Positions 34,325 to 44,706 of a DNA stretch of 64,000 nucleotides are shown here, in pieces. The stretch lies in contig NC_050097.1 in NCBI RefSeq assembly GCF_902167145.1, forward strand, positions 143,989,982 through 144,053,981. Reading direction: 5' to 3'. Source of the DNA: Zea mays (taxonomy: Eukaryota > Streptophyta > Magnoliopsida > Poales > Poaceae). A model generated the notes under the pieces. It was not told where the DNA came from, made no database searches, and saw nothing but the letters and a program-made list of their open reading frames with translations. How positions within the stretch are numbered: position 1 is the first letter of the stretch; each line of letters opens with the position of its first letter. The position numbers and the translations under genes are program-made.

Positions 34325-35702
34325 CTGCCCTCTTCGTAACATTTCGGACTTCTTAACCTTTTTCATTGCATACACATTGGATGTAGCTTTTTCTCTACAA
34401 AGTCTCACCTGCAAAATATTATAATGGGGTAAGCTGCAGGCAGACACAGAAAACAGAAATTGTCTCTTTAGAGACTTGCATGTATTTCTCAAGAAAACTA
34501 AGATCTCTCGAAGTATTGAGTAAACTGTTGTTCATTACAGAACACCCAACTATATATTGTATCAAAGAGGATGACTCAAATATTTGTTACCTCCCCAAAT
34601 GCACCTCTCCCAATAATGGTGAGCAATTCAAAGTCATCAACGGCCATTTTATGCCTTCGTAGGCGCATGTATTCCGCCTCCTTTTTTTTCTAAATCTTTC
34701 AGTATATTGTTTTGTTCTTCTGCAGATACATCTGCATCTGCTAGCTAGTTTCCTCTCCAACATCCAATGCCTAGAATATTGGTTGATATCAACATGGGTT
34801 GCAGCAAACTTAGCCAGAACTCAATAATGTATAGCAGAAGCATGATCCCAAAAACAATATACAACAGCAGTTTAATATGGCCTACAGAAGTCCTAAAGAA
34901 GAAGAGTTGTCAAGTGTAACTTATGGGCAAAAGAGAAATGTGAATAGTCAAGAAAATAAGTCGACCGATCGACCCTGCAAGAATGTGGTGCTAAGACCGA
35001 TACGAACACAGATAGAACATATATATTCATACCAAAGTACAGAAGCAGACTGCAAGGTGTACTTACTTCCATAATCCATAATTCTATATGAAGTTGTATC
35101 TGCTAACAGTGCTCATGCAGACTAATGGGGGCACTAAAATAAAGTTGGGGCTGATTTCATCAGTCAACTGGTACAATTTATTCCCTTCTCTATGGGTAGA
35201 TTTTATCCTCATTCTTGACCATATAAGTTGATAATTATGTATGGTATGTTCCACCTTGTTGGGTTAATCTGTTTTCTCATTGCAAAAGAGAATAATGAGA
35301 CTAAAATGGAGGGACTAATCTTTAGTCCCTAGAACCAAACAGACCATTAGCAGTTTTGTAAGTATTTGCAAACAGATAAAATGTTAATAGGCCTACAGAA
35401 CCCGGCTCCCCTAAAAATGGCATAGACAAGCTGATAATAGTAAATGACGAATGATCACTTAGCAATTAATAGAAGACCGAGGCCAACTGCCCAGCTCAAA
35501 GTTACATCACTTGATAAATATAGCGATTTGCCAGCATCGAGTCCCCCTCAAATCACCCAGGCACATGCGCATTGCCATCACACCAGGAAGGAAAGTGGAG
35601 TGGAGTGGAGTGGACTGACCTCTCCTTGCGCTCCTGAAGCGACTTCATCTACGACTTGTAGTGGTTCTCGATGTACTGCTTCGCCAAAATACCAGTGCCC
35701 AT
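34325..35702 (-). pseudogene. Captured fragment of an NDR-type AGC protein kinase gene (three exons)
   Basis: Minus-strand exons are 35702-35620, 34770-34591 and 34408-34325. The first encodes AKQYIENHYKS then a stop, then LQERKER. The second encodes the N-terminal regulatory helix and [17 protein letters not shown], the glycine-rich ATP loop, with a one-base frameshift near its start. The third encodes CREKATSNVYAMKKVKKSE with the catalytic lysine (AMKK), then LRRGQ. This is the N-lobe of an NDR/LATS-family kinase, which acts in growth and polarity signalling. The rest of the kinase is absent. The first exon abuts the ABCB19 fragment directly. Confidence 0.87.
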
Positions 35703-35955
35703 GACATGCAATCCTCCTGATGGAGACTGTTTAATTTAATCCTCCTGATGAAGACCCCAGCATACCAAAATACCAGTGCCCATGACATGCAAGCTATCCC
35801 ATAAGTACATCCAATTCCAAGACCTTTGGCCATCCCAGCTTTGTAACCAAGCTTCAGTGTGTTCTGGATTGCTTCAGAATATGAATTGAGCGCTTTGCTC
35901 TCTCCGACAAAAGAGTACACTGTTCTTACTTGTGCAATTGCCTGTTCCAGAATTA
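35703..35955 (-). pseudogene. Captured exon of an ABCB19-type auxin transporter
   Basis: The minus strand encodes EQAIAQVRTVYSFVGESKAL, then SYSEAIQNTLKLGYKAGMAK and GIACMSWALVFWYAGVFIR. This is the region at the end of the first transmembrane domain of plant P-glycoprotein/ABCB auxin exporters and is very close to ABCB19. After GVFIR the sequence leaves the gene. A 26-base segment from the exon (CATGTCATGGGCACTGG...) is repeated at 35690-35714, immediately before the kinase exon. Only this exon is present. Confidence 0.87.
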
Positions 35956-36189
35956 ATTCAGTCACCAAATAAGTAGAATTGCATGAAACTAATTCTTATA
36001 ATTACAACATAGTGACTTATAGATTGTAAAAAAATATGTACATAGTATGGCAAACAAATTAAATTGGGTGTGCCATGTTTGGTTACCTTTCTTTATAAAA
36101 AAACAGACTGGGGGGGCATCTGTCCCCACTTGAATTATATTAGAAACCAGTAATGAAAGTTACAGAAGTCGGATACAATATTCTAGAAC

Positions 36190-36547
36190 AATTGACTTTG
36201 CTTTTTGGTACTCTCTGACAGCAAGATCATATTCTCCTTTTCTAATGTTCCCACGGATTGCACTTGGCAGGTTAAATAGTGTTCGGAATCTTTGAAGCAT
36301 TCCCTGAATAGATCTGATCTTTTCAGCTTGGGTCTGTACCAGAAGTTAAGAATTTAGTGCACTCAATGAGGAAACTTGAAGCAATAGCAATAGTTCTAGA
36401 GACAGCTTAGTTTATATACCTGCCTCTCAAATAGAGGCTCAAATGCACGATTTGCCACACCACTAATTTTTAGTGTCACTGAATACAAGTGAGCAGTACC
36501 TGCACCTTCAGGATCTTCCTCTATCTGTCTCAATTTCGACTCAATGT
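36190..36547 (-). pseudogene. Captured fragment of exocyst subunit SEC5 (two exons)
   Basis: Minus-strand exon 36547-36420 (acceptor TTTGCAG, donor GTATAT) encodes IESKLRQIEEDPEG and VANRAFEPLFERQ. Exon 36333-about 36190 encodes EKIRSIQGMLQRFRTLFNLP and the following GEYDLAVREYQKAKS. These match the N-terminal helical region of plant SEC5, part of the exocyst tethering complex. The frame ends in unrelated sequence after KSIVL. Intron borders are intact. Confidence 0.83.
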
Positions 36548-36612
36548 CTGCAAAAAAAAAACTGTGTTACAAGGGGATGCAAAACATTGTCCATAGATAT
36601 AGTAGTTTTACA

Positions 36613-36947
36613 GGAGGCCGTTCTTGCGCCGGTCACTTTGGATCTGAATGACCTGCAACGGATAAACAGATCAGTATACCCACCAACCAGCAGATACCAT
36701 TTTGTGAGCTTGAAACACGTTATTCTCGCATCTTACCAGGCCTAGCTCTGGGTCCTGAACTACAGTACCATTGCAGCAGAATTCCTTCTTCAGATCAATG
36801 AGGTTCTTGTTATAGCTGAATTCTTTGTTCAGACCCAGGACTGTAGTCAGACTCTTTCTATCGTTGCGCTCTTAGATGCGCATATGCACATAATCCTTCG
36901 TTCCAAGACCAACACCAGACTCCTCAGCATTAGCCTCAGCAAATGGA
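36613..36947 (-). pseudogene. Captured fragment of translation factor eIF1 (SUI1) gene (two exons)
   Basis: Minus-strand exon 36947-36737 encodes DPFAEANAEESG, YVHMRI then TAA, and RKSLTTVLGLNKEFSYNK, ending CCNGTVVQDPELG before a GTAAGA donor. Exon 36652-about 36613 encodes VIQIQSDRRKN. This is most of eIF1/SUI1, which controls start-codon selection on the 40S subunit. The in-frame TAA and the loss of the ends make it a pseudogene fragment. Confidence 0.88.
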
Positions 36948-37539
36948 TCTATCAGAGACAATACCATACCATCAGATGCATAATAATACTAAGCATGTTC
37001 AAGATGAACTTCGTGTGTGTGTGATGTTATCAATCTGATCAGTAAATCTATAAACGTGCTCGATAGATATACAAAAGCCTTTGAATCCAATGGGGACGCC
37101 TAAACCTTTAGATATGCACACCTGAAGTTTCAGTTTCAAAGAGAAATAGAAGCATCACCATACATGTGTTTGTATTCCATTCATATGTAAGTACTGAGTA
37201 GTGTAGCTAAGCATAGTGCTCTGAAAATTGTAACATACCGAAACTGAATCTGCGGCTTTCACAAGTCCGCCCATAAGAACTCCAAGTGCCTAAACCTTTA
37301 TGGCACAATGAACATAATAGATTAAGAAGCTCGGACGAACAGAGAGATGTCTAAAATTTCTATGTGACGAGCCAAATTAGATACACATATGATACATGCA
37401 AAGATGAGATTTCTGCAAAGAATACCATGCTGCGTGAGTAAGTAAGATATGAATGACTCACTTATCCCTCATAGTAGCAGCCTTGTCTCTGATTTGCATT
37501 TTTAGATTTAAATTCAGGCACGTTAGAAATACTCAAACG

Positions 37540-37757
37540 GCTAGCAAGTTTTTTGCCGCTTCTTCAGAACACCAGATGTTATGGCATCACACTTCTCTGC
37601 TACCTCATCATTGGAATTCTCAAGCCAGTCTGGTATAGGCTTACTGTAATCAGTGGCAATTTTTGTGTACATAATGTGGTAAACTCTACCTTCGTAGAAG
37701 ACCATTGATATTCCTTCTTGTGGGATGGAAACGAATAATGTTGTTATTAGCCTAAAA
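37540..37757 (-). pseudogene. Captured exon of unidentified plant gene
   Basis: After a TTTTTTAG acceptor near 37755 the minus strand has a well-formed coding stretch containing SIPQEGISMVFYEGRVYH and KPIPDWLENSNDEVAEKCDA, ending at a stop near 37541. The composition and lack of stops look like real coding, and it is in the same orientation as the other captured exons. I do not recognise the family. Confidence 0.5.
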
Positions 37758-38950
37758 AATATTGTCAAGATAAATTGAAAATTATCCATGCATAGCAAAA
37801 GGTTCATAATCGACTGATGTCTTACCATGCAGTAAACCAGCACTATGGCAATGATGTCAGAACTATCCTACAAAATAAATAGTAGAAGGCCAGTTTATCC
37901 ATTATTAGATACCAACAACATATGAATTTTGAAAGGAAGAAAAATATATCAATACCATCCCAGTAATTATAATTGCCAGTCTAATAGAAGGATTTATCCA
38001 GTACAAAAATATACTGGATTGCTAGTACAAAAATATAATTGCCAGTCCAATAGAAGGATTTATCCAGTACAAAAACATCACCAATTTGGCAAAATGCTTA
38101 CTATCCAGTTATTTCAAATGGGATTTGGACCATTTTTTAATTGTTAACTGGGTCAGGTCAAAACTTATGCTAGACACGAAGAAATGTTAGGCGGACCCAA
38201 ACAAGATGATATCTCAAATGGTCATAGAATGGAATTGCTAATAATTTTAAGTCAAAGTGATCAAAATAGCAAACCTAAACATTTCTTTCCTCTATTAGAA
38301 TCTCATTCGCATTCTCACACAACACCCTTACTTATACCACATAAATTGCAGGGGATAAAAGCCTCCAATTCAGTACTACAAACAATATGCTTGCATACAT
38401 TTAGAGCACAACTCCAATTCTATAATTTGATCCATTGGACAAGCTGTTTGACCATACAACCATGGCTCACCAATACAATATTATGATAAAATAATCTCAA
38501 AAGCTATCAAATTGAAGTGATCCCAAATCCCTCAAGTGGTAGTAGTAGCTGACTATGCAGCTACTTCTGAACTAACATAGGATGAAAAAATAGAAATAAC
38601 ATATTGCAATTTAGAAAATAACAGTTAACCTATTTGCATAGTGCAATTTAGAAAATGGCTAACTGAGGATATCAAGACTGATATTGGATCTAGAATGGTT
38701 AAGGTCATCAACTGCATCTCCTTTTATATTAGCGATCCAAAAATTAGCAATCCAAAAATCATTTGCTATTGTTTGTGAATAGCATAAATCTAATGAAATG
38801 ATCATGAGCATGACTATACTTATTAAAATAAATCTAATGAAATGATCTACGCAACACTGTACTTATTAGAATTAATCTCATGAAAACATCCACGCAGCAC
38901 TGTACCAATGAGATGCAGTAGGCCGACATACCTGGCTGTAGTATTCCTGG
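37758..38950. other. AT-rich Helitron J interior, no gene seen
   Basis: No convincing coding in either strand. It has a tandem duplication of about 62 bases (37967-38090, unit starting tataattgccagtc) and a shorter duplicated aaatctaatgaaatgatc word near 38788 and 38826. Confidence 0.6.
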
Positions 38951-39990
38951 GACCGTGCCGAGAAGGATGAGGGTTGATCTGCTCGCCCACGCTTGTCATT
39001 TTATCGGTCCAATGATGTTGTCGATGGAAACCTTGCGTCGAAGCATGGATGGAATGTTACGCCGCGTCCAAAAACTCGTCGGCCTTCCATGGAGAGCAGA
39101 TCGGTTATGGGGGGAGTGGATCGAGCTGCCTTCCATCGGTTGGGCACCGTGGGCGGGATTGGCGTGCACAGTCGTGGATCGCGACGAGGAGGAGACCGTG
39201 ACCCCAGTATTCCATAGCACGCAGATCAGTGGGGGAGTGGATCACGCCGAGTTTTTGGATCGCGGGGGAGAGGCGACCTCGCCTCGGTATTCCATAGAGA
39301 GATCGGTCACGGGGGAGAGGCCGAGGAGGACACTGCAACACGGGAGTGGATCGCGCCGATCTACGTGCCGAGGAGGAGATCTGCACCGTAACACGGGAGG
39401 GGACCGCGTGGATGGGTGGGGGACTGGATCGCGCCGATCTACGCGCCGAGGAGGAGATCTGCACCGCAACACGGGAGGGGACCGTGCGGATGGGTGGGGG
39501 ACTGGATCGCGCCGATGGAGAGCAGATGGGTGGGGGAGTGGAACGCGCCGATCTGCGCGCCGAATAGGAGATCTGCGCCGCGCCGAGGAGGAGAACTGGA
39601 TCGCGCCGATCTACGCGTTGAGGAGGAGATCTGCGCCGCGCCGAGGTGGAGAACTGGATTGCGCCGAGACACGGGAGGGATCGCGCCGATGGGTGGGGGA
39701 GTGGACCTCGACATGGGAGTGATGTGGGGAGGGATGGCCGGCGGCGAGCTTGGTGGCGGGCGGCCTCGGGGGCGGGGTTGGTGGGGGCGCGGGCTCTGGG
39801 GCGGGATACCCGGCGGCGATGGCTGGCGGGCGCGCGTATTAACCGGTCTAGGGCCATTATTCCAGGGAGCCACTGCGAGGCTGGGCAGCTGGCCATCGAA
39901 GGAAGCCGGAGGGAGCGCGGAGGGGGCGCGCTGGCGAAGGCAGAACCGGGATGTGGACGCCTACGATACACACATAAGGAGTAGTAGAGA
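38951..39990 (-). other. GC-rich 5' end of an inner Helitron, with 78-base minisatellite
   Basis: On the minus strand 39990 begins TCTCTACTACTCC, a Helitron 5' terminus, followed on the plus strand at 39991 by the required T. To its left is a very GC-rich kilobase. Within it, ggatcgcgccgat starts at 39348, 39426 and 39504, giving a 78-base repeat with two full copies and degraded copies to about 39700. Long ORFs on both strands (up to 288 codons) are by-products of this composition. Confidence 0.7.
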
Positions 39991-40339
39991 TTTTAATTTC
40001 AAAGTGAATATATTGTCTATATACCAGACATTAGACTGATAAGAATAAATATTACAATTTATTTTAGTCAAAAGACCGAGAAATATATAAGTTAAAAAGG
40101 AACCGTACCCCTTTATTATACATCACTCGATCGTTCGTCATGTTTTAGCTAGTGGAATGGTACTATCGCCGTAGAGATGTTTCAGCTAGTGGAATGGTAC
40201 TCCTCCTGAGAACAAAATTCATGCAACAGAAAAAAATTTAGAGGTTTCAACTAACATCCTGATATACAAGAATCTGATACAAATAAACTTGCCTGGTACA
40301 CGCTACATTTTGTTTCACAATCTTCATGAGAACCTAAAG
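39991..40339. other. Helitron J interior, no gene seen
   Basis: AT-rich sequence with a short duplicated phrase (agctagtggaatggtac near 40148 and 40184). No coding recognised. Confidence 0.6.
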
Positions 40340-40455
40340 TTGCGGCATGTAGAGGCTCATGTTTAGGCACGTGGACAATACATCGTCTGAAAGGCCTGTG
40401 TTTACGGTACCAATCCGCTCTCCCAAAGAAAGCAACTCCTTCAAAGCAGAGTGTC
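40340..40455 (-). pseudogene. Captured exon of a RING-type E3 ubiquitin ligase gene
   Basis: The minus strand reads LKELLSLGERIGTVNTGL followed by SDDVLSTCL and then a stop. This 'ELLxLGERIGxVNTGL' segment precedes the RING-H2 finger in plant BIG BROTHER/HIP1-like E3 ligases. The RING itself is not present. The same frame crosses into unrelated sequence within 15 codons. Confidence 0.65.
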
Positions 40456-40958
40456 ACAAATCATATAACTAATTGGAGATACATATAGCATGACAAACAG
40501 AAACTGCTTACCGACTGAAGACAGAAACTGCTTACTGATCTGTCCAGTTATCATTTCAGCACCAATTTTTATTTTGTATTTGGTATCCATCAACCAAATA
40601 TCCATAGAATTTTTCAAATATCTCTTGAAGGAGAATAATGGCAAGTATGCATGTCACCTTAATTAGTTTGACAGACCTCAACCATAACCTATACAATGGG
40701 ATAGTATATATTATTCAGGTTTTAACATAGATTCACATTTTATGTTGTTAGAACAAAGCAGAATGAAACAGATGGGAGTATTTCTCCATTCAATGAAAGC
40801 ATAAAATCTAGAAAAAGGGACATTATCATGACAAATATATTAGGTTTGGTGTGAAAAAGCGACTCTGATGTCTCCAAGAACATGGGGGTATGCGTAGCTT
40901 CAGAAAAAATTACCATATCTATGGTTCTCTTCTTCAGTTCACCTGCGTTCTGACGCTG
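40456..40958. other. Helitron J interior; one weak exon-like stretch
   Basis: A minus-strand open stretch at 40545-40640 (FKRYLKNSMDIWLMDTKYK) could be a captured exon but is not identified. The rest is AT-rich and non-coding by eye. Confidence 0.35.
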
Positions 40959-41067
40959 TCATACAACATAGTGGTATGCGACGTATTTGCCGTCGTCTCA
41001 CTGGCCTGATGATCTTCATGCCCTGACCTCGTCTGAGGCCATAGTACCTAGCAATAGGATCCGTAAT
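40959..41067 (-). pseudogene. Captured last exon of RNA polymerase subunit RPB5
   Basis: After an ATATAG acceptor the minus strand encodes TDPIARYYGLRRGQ and KIIRP, then a small frameshift. In the shifted frame it ends GKYVAYHYVV and a TGA at 40961-40959. This is the conserved C-terminus of the shared RNA polymerase subunit RPB5 (DPVARYYG motif). The frameshift and lack of other exons make it a fragment. Confidence 0.82.
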
Positions 41068-41339
41068 CTATATTATTGGAAGCTGTTTGGTCCGATGCAT
41101 TTAGAAAAAGGGAAGGGTTACAAACTTCAAGGGATGTATTTTGCTAAAAATGACCAAAGATGAATTTGTACAGGCTAATCCTCCGTAGCTCCACTCAAAC
41201 TGTTGTACATACAAAGATATAGACGACAAACAAGATTGGTGTCAGAGGCTCAATACTTTTTTACAAACATATTGTCTGCTGAGTCTTTCATATGGAACAT
41301 TGATGGGGAATCATTACCGATGAATGAATTAGATTTCAA

Positions 41340-41665
41340 AGGAGAATGGATTCAGCAAGGGAACACATGTTGGGGTTATCAACTGACTCAGAATACCAGG
41401 ATAATCAAGCCAATCCTGATGTCCAAGATCGTAGATCACAAAGTCTTGGAGCTAACAGGAATTCTGATGCCAGCTTATCTTTGAAAGACCACGTCCAAGG
41501 TTCAGGGCAGGATATGAGAAGGGACAGTGACGTGACTGAGTGGTAAACAAGTTGAGCAGGTGCAATCTATTTCTGAATTAGAGAAGAAAGGAATTGCGGA
41601 GCTCCTCAATGAGGATGACTTGAACAAAAAATTCCAGGAGTACCCGGGCATCGCGCGAGGTGGGG
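41340..41665 (+). pseudogene. Possible captured exons, plus strand, unidentified
   Basis: Two adjacent plus-strand open stretches look coding-like. One is serine/aspartate-rich (DSEYQDNQANPDVQD ... RRDSDVTE, 41346-41543). The other (SISELEKKGIAELLNEDDL, from 41560) follows an AG that could be a splice acceptor. If real, they run opposite to the other captured fragments. No family recognised. Confidence 0.3.
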
Positions 41666-42197
41666 GGACGCAGGGCGGAGCATGTGGGCCACGCGCGGAC
41701 GAGGCACGCGAGTCCTCCTGGAGCAGCGCGAACGCGAGCCTTCCTGGAATGGCGCCGACGCGATGATGGCATGCGGTGAGGGCGCATGGCGGACGGGCGT
41801 GGAGGTATGCGAGCGTCGCCTGCTCTTGCGGGATCTGCAACGCCTCCGCCAGGGCCTTTAGGAAGATGAGCTTGGGGATGGGGTGGCGGGGGCCGGCGGT
41901 GTCGCTGCAGCCGGAGAAGAAGGCCAACTCGTGCTGGTGTCTCACCGGGGGCAGGGGCGGCTGGGTGGGTGGGGGCATCGCAGGGCGATACGACTATGCG
42001 GCGGCCATACGAGATCTGGGCGGTGATCTCGGGCGGGATTGTCTAGGATGCACGGCGATCTCGGGCGGGATTGTCTGGGGTGCACGGCGATCTCGGGTGG
42101 GATTGTCCGGGTTGCTTACGGAAGTGGTCGGGGGGAGAGGCATAACGGTGGTGCACGGTATGGACGCCTATACACCGTGCTTATAGACTAGTAGAGA
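41666..42197 (-). other. GC-rich 5' end of outer Helitron J with 32-base repeats
   Basis: Very GC-rich, like 38951-39990. Three tandem copies of a 32-base unit (gatctcgggcgggattgtct...) start at 42025, 42057 and 42089. The minus strand starts TCTCTACTAGTC at 42197, the Helitron 5' terminus; the following plus-strand base at 42198 is T of the A/T target. Confidence 0.75.
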
Positions 42198-44693
42198 TTA
42201 GGCAATTAAACCCTAGGAGGCTAGCTCATTGGGTTTGGGACCAAACAATGTCCAAATCATTTCAAACTTCATCCAATGGCTTTAATCCTAAGCTTACCCA
42301 AAAAGTTTTATTATTTTTGGAGCTATTGAATTAATTCTAAAATTCTAAAAGGTTGGGTTGGGTTTAGGCATCTTTAAATGCTAAATAATTCCAGGCTTTG
42401 AATAAAAATCTTGGAACTATTTTTATTAAATACTAGAGGATTTTAGGAGTCTAGCAAAATTGGTCTCATATTTTTATAATTTTCCATTATTTTCTACAGA
42501 TTTCCAAACTTAATAGAAAAAGGAAAAGGAAAACTAATGAACAGTCCCGGGCCGATTTCAGCCCAGCAGACCAAAGCCTACGCGGAAGTTGGGCGCGCCC
42601 GCGACCGAGCGGGTGATCTTGCGCAAAGACCCCTGACCGTTCAAACAAATGCAAAGCGCCCACTGATACTCACATGTGTCACTTATACTCACATCTAAGC
42701 CCTTCTTCTTTGTTCGATTTATGACAGCGAGACCCCGACGACGCCGCGTCGAACACCTGACTGCCGCTATCGGAGCTCCCCGCCGGCAGCCCTCTTCCGA
42801 GGTGATGAGCACCCCGGCCACTTCCCTGGGCATAACCAACCCTCATCCCACAACCAATCGGATTATTATGGCCTACAGTCTTCGTTACTTGGTTCATGGC
42901 GGACTCCGAGGTTCGTCGGGCTTGGTCCCGAAGCCGCGACACGGTAGAACTCAATTGATAGGCATGACAAGCACTAACGACTCACCAGGAGCTTGGAACG
43001 ACAGTGGGACAGGCGGGACGAAGAACAAAGAGGGCGGTCCGCGTCGGGGTGGCGTTCCATGGAGTATTCCGGCGTCGAAAAGGGCTGTTCCGGTGAGATA
43101 AAGGCAGTAACGTTAGATTAATTGGATCGATGAGTACCCCTAGCATCAGAGGAAGTTCCAACGGGACAGAATTTAAGGAATGCTTGCTCAATTTGACCTG
43201 GCCACAGAGTGGTCTTTCACGGCGGAGCCGAGGACGGCGAGGGGAAGCCAACGACTTTACTAGGTTTCTTCACGAAATTGAGCGGGTTGTGCAAGCACTC
43301 AGGTGCGTAAGGTAGTAAAGAAGTAGCGCTCGGGCTCAATTTATAGGGAGGTTGTCGGAATCGGATGGAATTCAAAATATCTTCATGTGCGCTAGCGAGC
43401 TTGTGTGCGGGTAAGGCCACGACGAGCACCCAGGTGAAATGCTTCGGCCGAACGACGCCACCTCATGGTTACATGCACCACGTCTCGGAAGATTTTTACC
43501 AACAGCCGCAATTCCGAGCAGTGAACACGGCAGCGGTGGCGTTCTTATCCCCGGCGAGGTGCACTGAATCCAAATCGCTATCTTGCCTGCCAGCCCGAAT
43601 TCGGATGAACATTGCGCCCTGATTCATGTAGTTACATGCAAATCGGTCCTCATCAAAGTGGTGCATTAATCAACGTTCTTTCACTTTCGTGTAATGACCA
43701 TACCAAAAATCCCCACGAATTAAGCACACGACGATGCTCAAGTTAGCTCAATAACACTGAACCCTAGCTTCAGTTTGACCAAATGCAGTATCGCATTTCT
43801 TTCCCCATCAGACCGACTGACAGCGCCACTTCAAGGCACCATTACTTCTGTTTTCACATAGCAACAAACCAACCTTACTTTAGCAAAGTTATGCTCCTAT
43901 ATACAGCCTTCAACTTCATCACAATGACTTTGGACTTAAACCCACTGAATAATCTTTAATTTATCTCCAAAGTCAGAACAACGCCACTGTTAAGCTAGGT
44001 TCAGAGTTTTCTTATCACTGACAGCCCAACTTTAGACCCAATTTTCTCCAATTTCTAAGTAGATTTAGGGCTTAACCACTTAAGCAAACTTGTACCCCTA
44101 TAGTACCTCAACAAGCTTGTTGTAGTGACCTAGGGCAAAACCTCAATGGATTAAGAAAGACAAGGTCCCAAACTCGGCCTAATCACACTGATTTCCGAGT
44201 TAGCCATATGGGTGTCCTTGTGGCTTTTTCACAAATTAGTCCAATTTGTTCCACATCACTTGAACATCTTCCAATGTAAAAGTTGTTTAGTTTTTGATAC
44301 TCTACCACTTTGATATATGCACTTTGGTCCAAAAGTGTATAGAAATTGAAATCACCTTATAGGGCACAAATTAGGGTTTCTAGGGCTCTTCTTAGGGCTT
44401 TGAGTGTTCTAGGGTTTGTGTGCCACTCCAATCCATCAAGGATAGTCTCTTATGAAACTATCCACTAATTTTTGAGGTAATTCTCAATTTGGTATCACAC
44501 ACAACCATGTACCTCAATCACATGGTTAAGTACCCTACTCTAGGGTTAAGAAGTACTTCAAGTCATCACATCACAACTTGTTTTTGAAATTTTAGCCTAG
44601 TGGATGCATTCGAGGTGTAACAAACATAATGACATGTCAATGCATATGATGCCATGCCCAAATTTTAGTTCTTGTAACACTAAGGGTGTTACA
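42198..44693 (-). repeat. Element H 3' LTR, piece 3 (LTR start on minus strand)
   Basis: Matches 51985-53058 plus 62196-63623 of the 5' LTR closely over 2.5 kb. On the minus strand it starts TGTAACACCCTTAGTG at 44693, next to the polypurine tract. GC-rich central part at 42540-43620; the ORFs here are not conserved between the two LTRs as coding. Confidence 0.9.
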
Positions 44694-44706
44694 TCCTTCC
44701 CCCCAT
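44694..44706 (-). other. Polypurine tract of element H
   Basis: The minus strand reads ATGGGGGGAAGGA directly before the 3' LTR's TGTAACACC. It is the expected plus-strand primer. Confidence 0.8.

Larger units (their letters stand above)
30663..42197 (-). mobile_element. Element J: 11.5 kb gene-fragment-carrying Helitron
   Basis: On the minus strand it begins TCTCTACTAGTC (42197) and ends CACTCACCTGG (30663). This fits the maize Helitron rules: 5' TCTMTAYTA-type start, 3' CTRR end, insertion between A and T, no target duplication. The empty site is visible in H's other LTR at 51984/51985. It carries minus-strand exon fragments of at least seven unrelated plant genes separated by introns with GT/AG borders, and no Rep/helicase, so it is non-autonomous. 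A second 5' terminus lies inside at 39990, implying nested or end-to-end Helitrons. GC-rich minisatellites lie near both 5' ends. Confidence 0.85.

Noticed and set aside
35645..35968. A functional ABCB19-kinase fusion protein
   Set aside because: The open frame from ABCB19 enters the kinase exon in a wrong frame, and the kinase frame has its own stop; no start codon context or 3' exons.
38955..40039. ORFs of 207-288 codons on both strands at the Helitron's GC-rich end
   Set aside because: They follow the 78-base minisatellite and are arginine-rich in every frame; no sign of a real protein.
30658..42197. Reading the left end CACTACCAGG as a CACTA transposon terminus
   Set aside because: The right end has no TAGTG and no three-base duplication. 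The first bases CACTA belong to or match H's LTR, and the Helitron ends with an A/T target explain both junctions.
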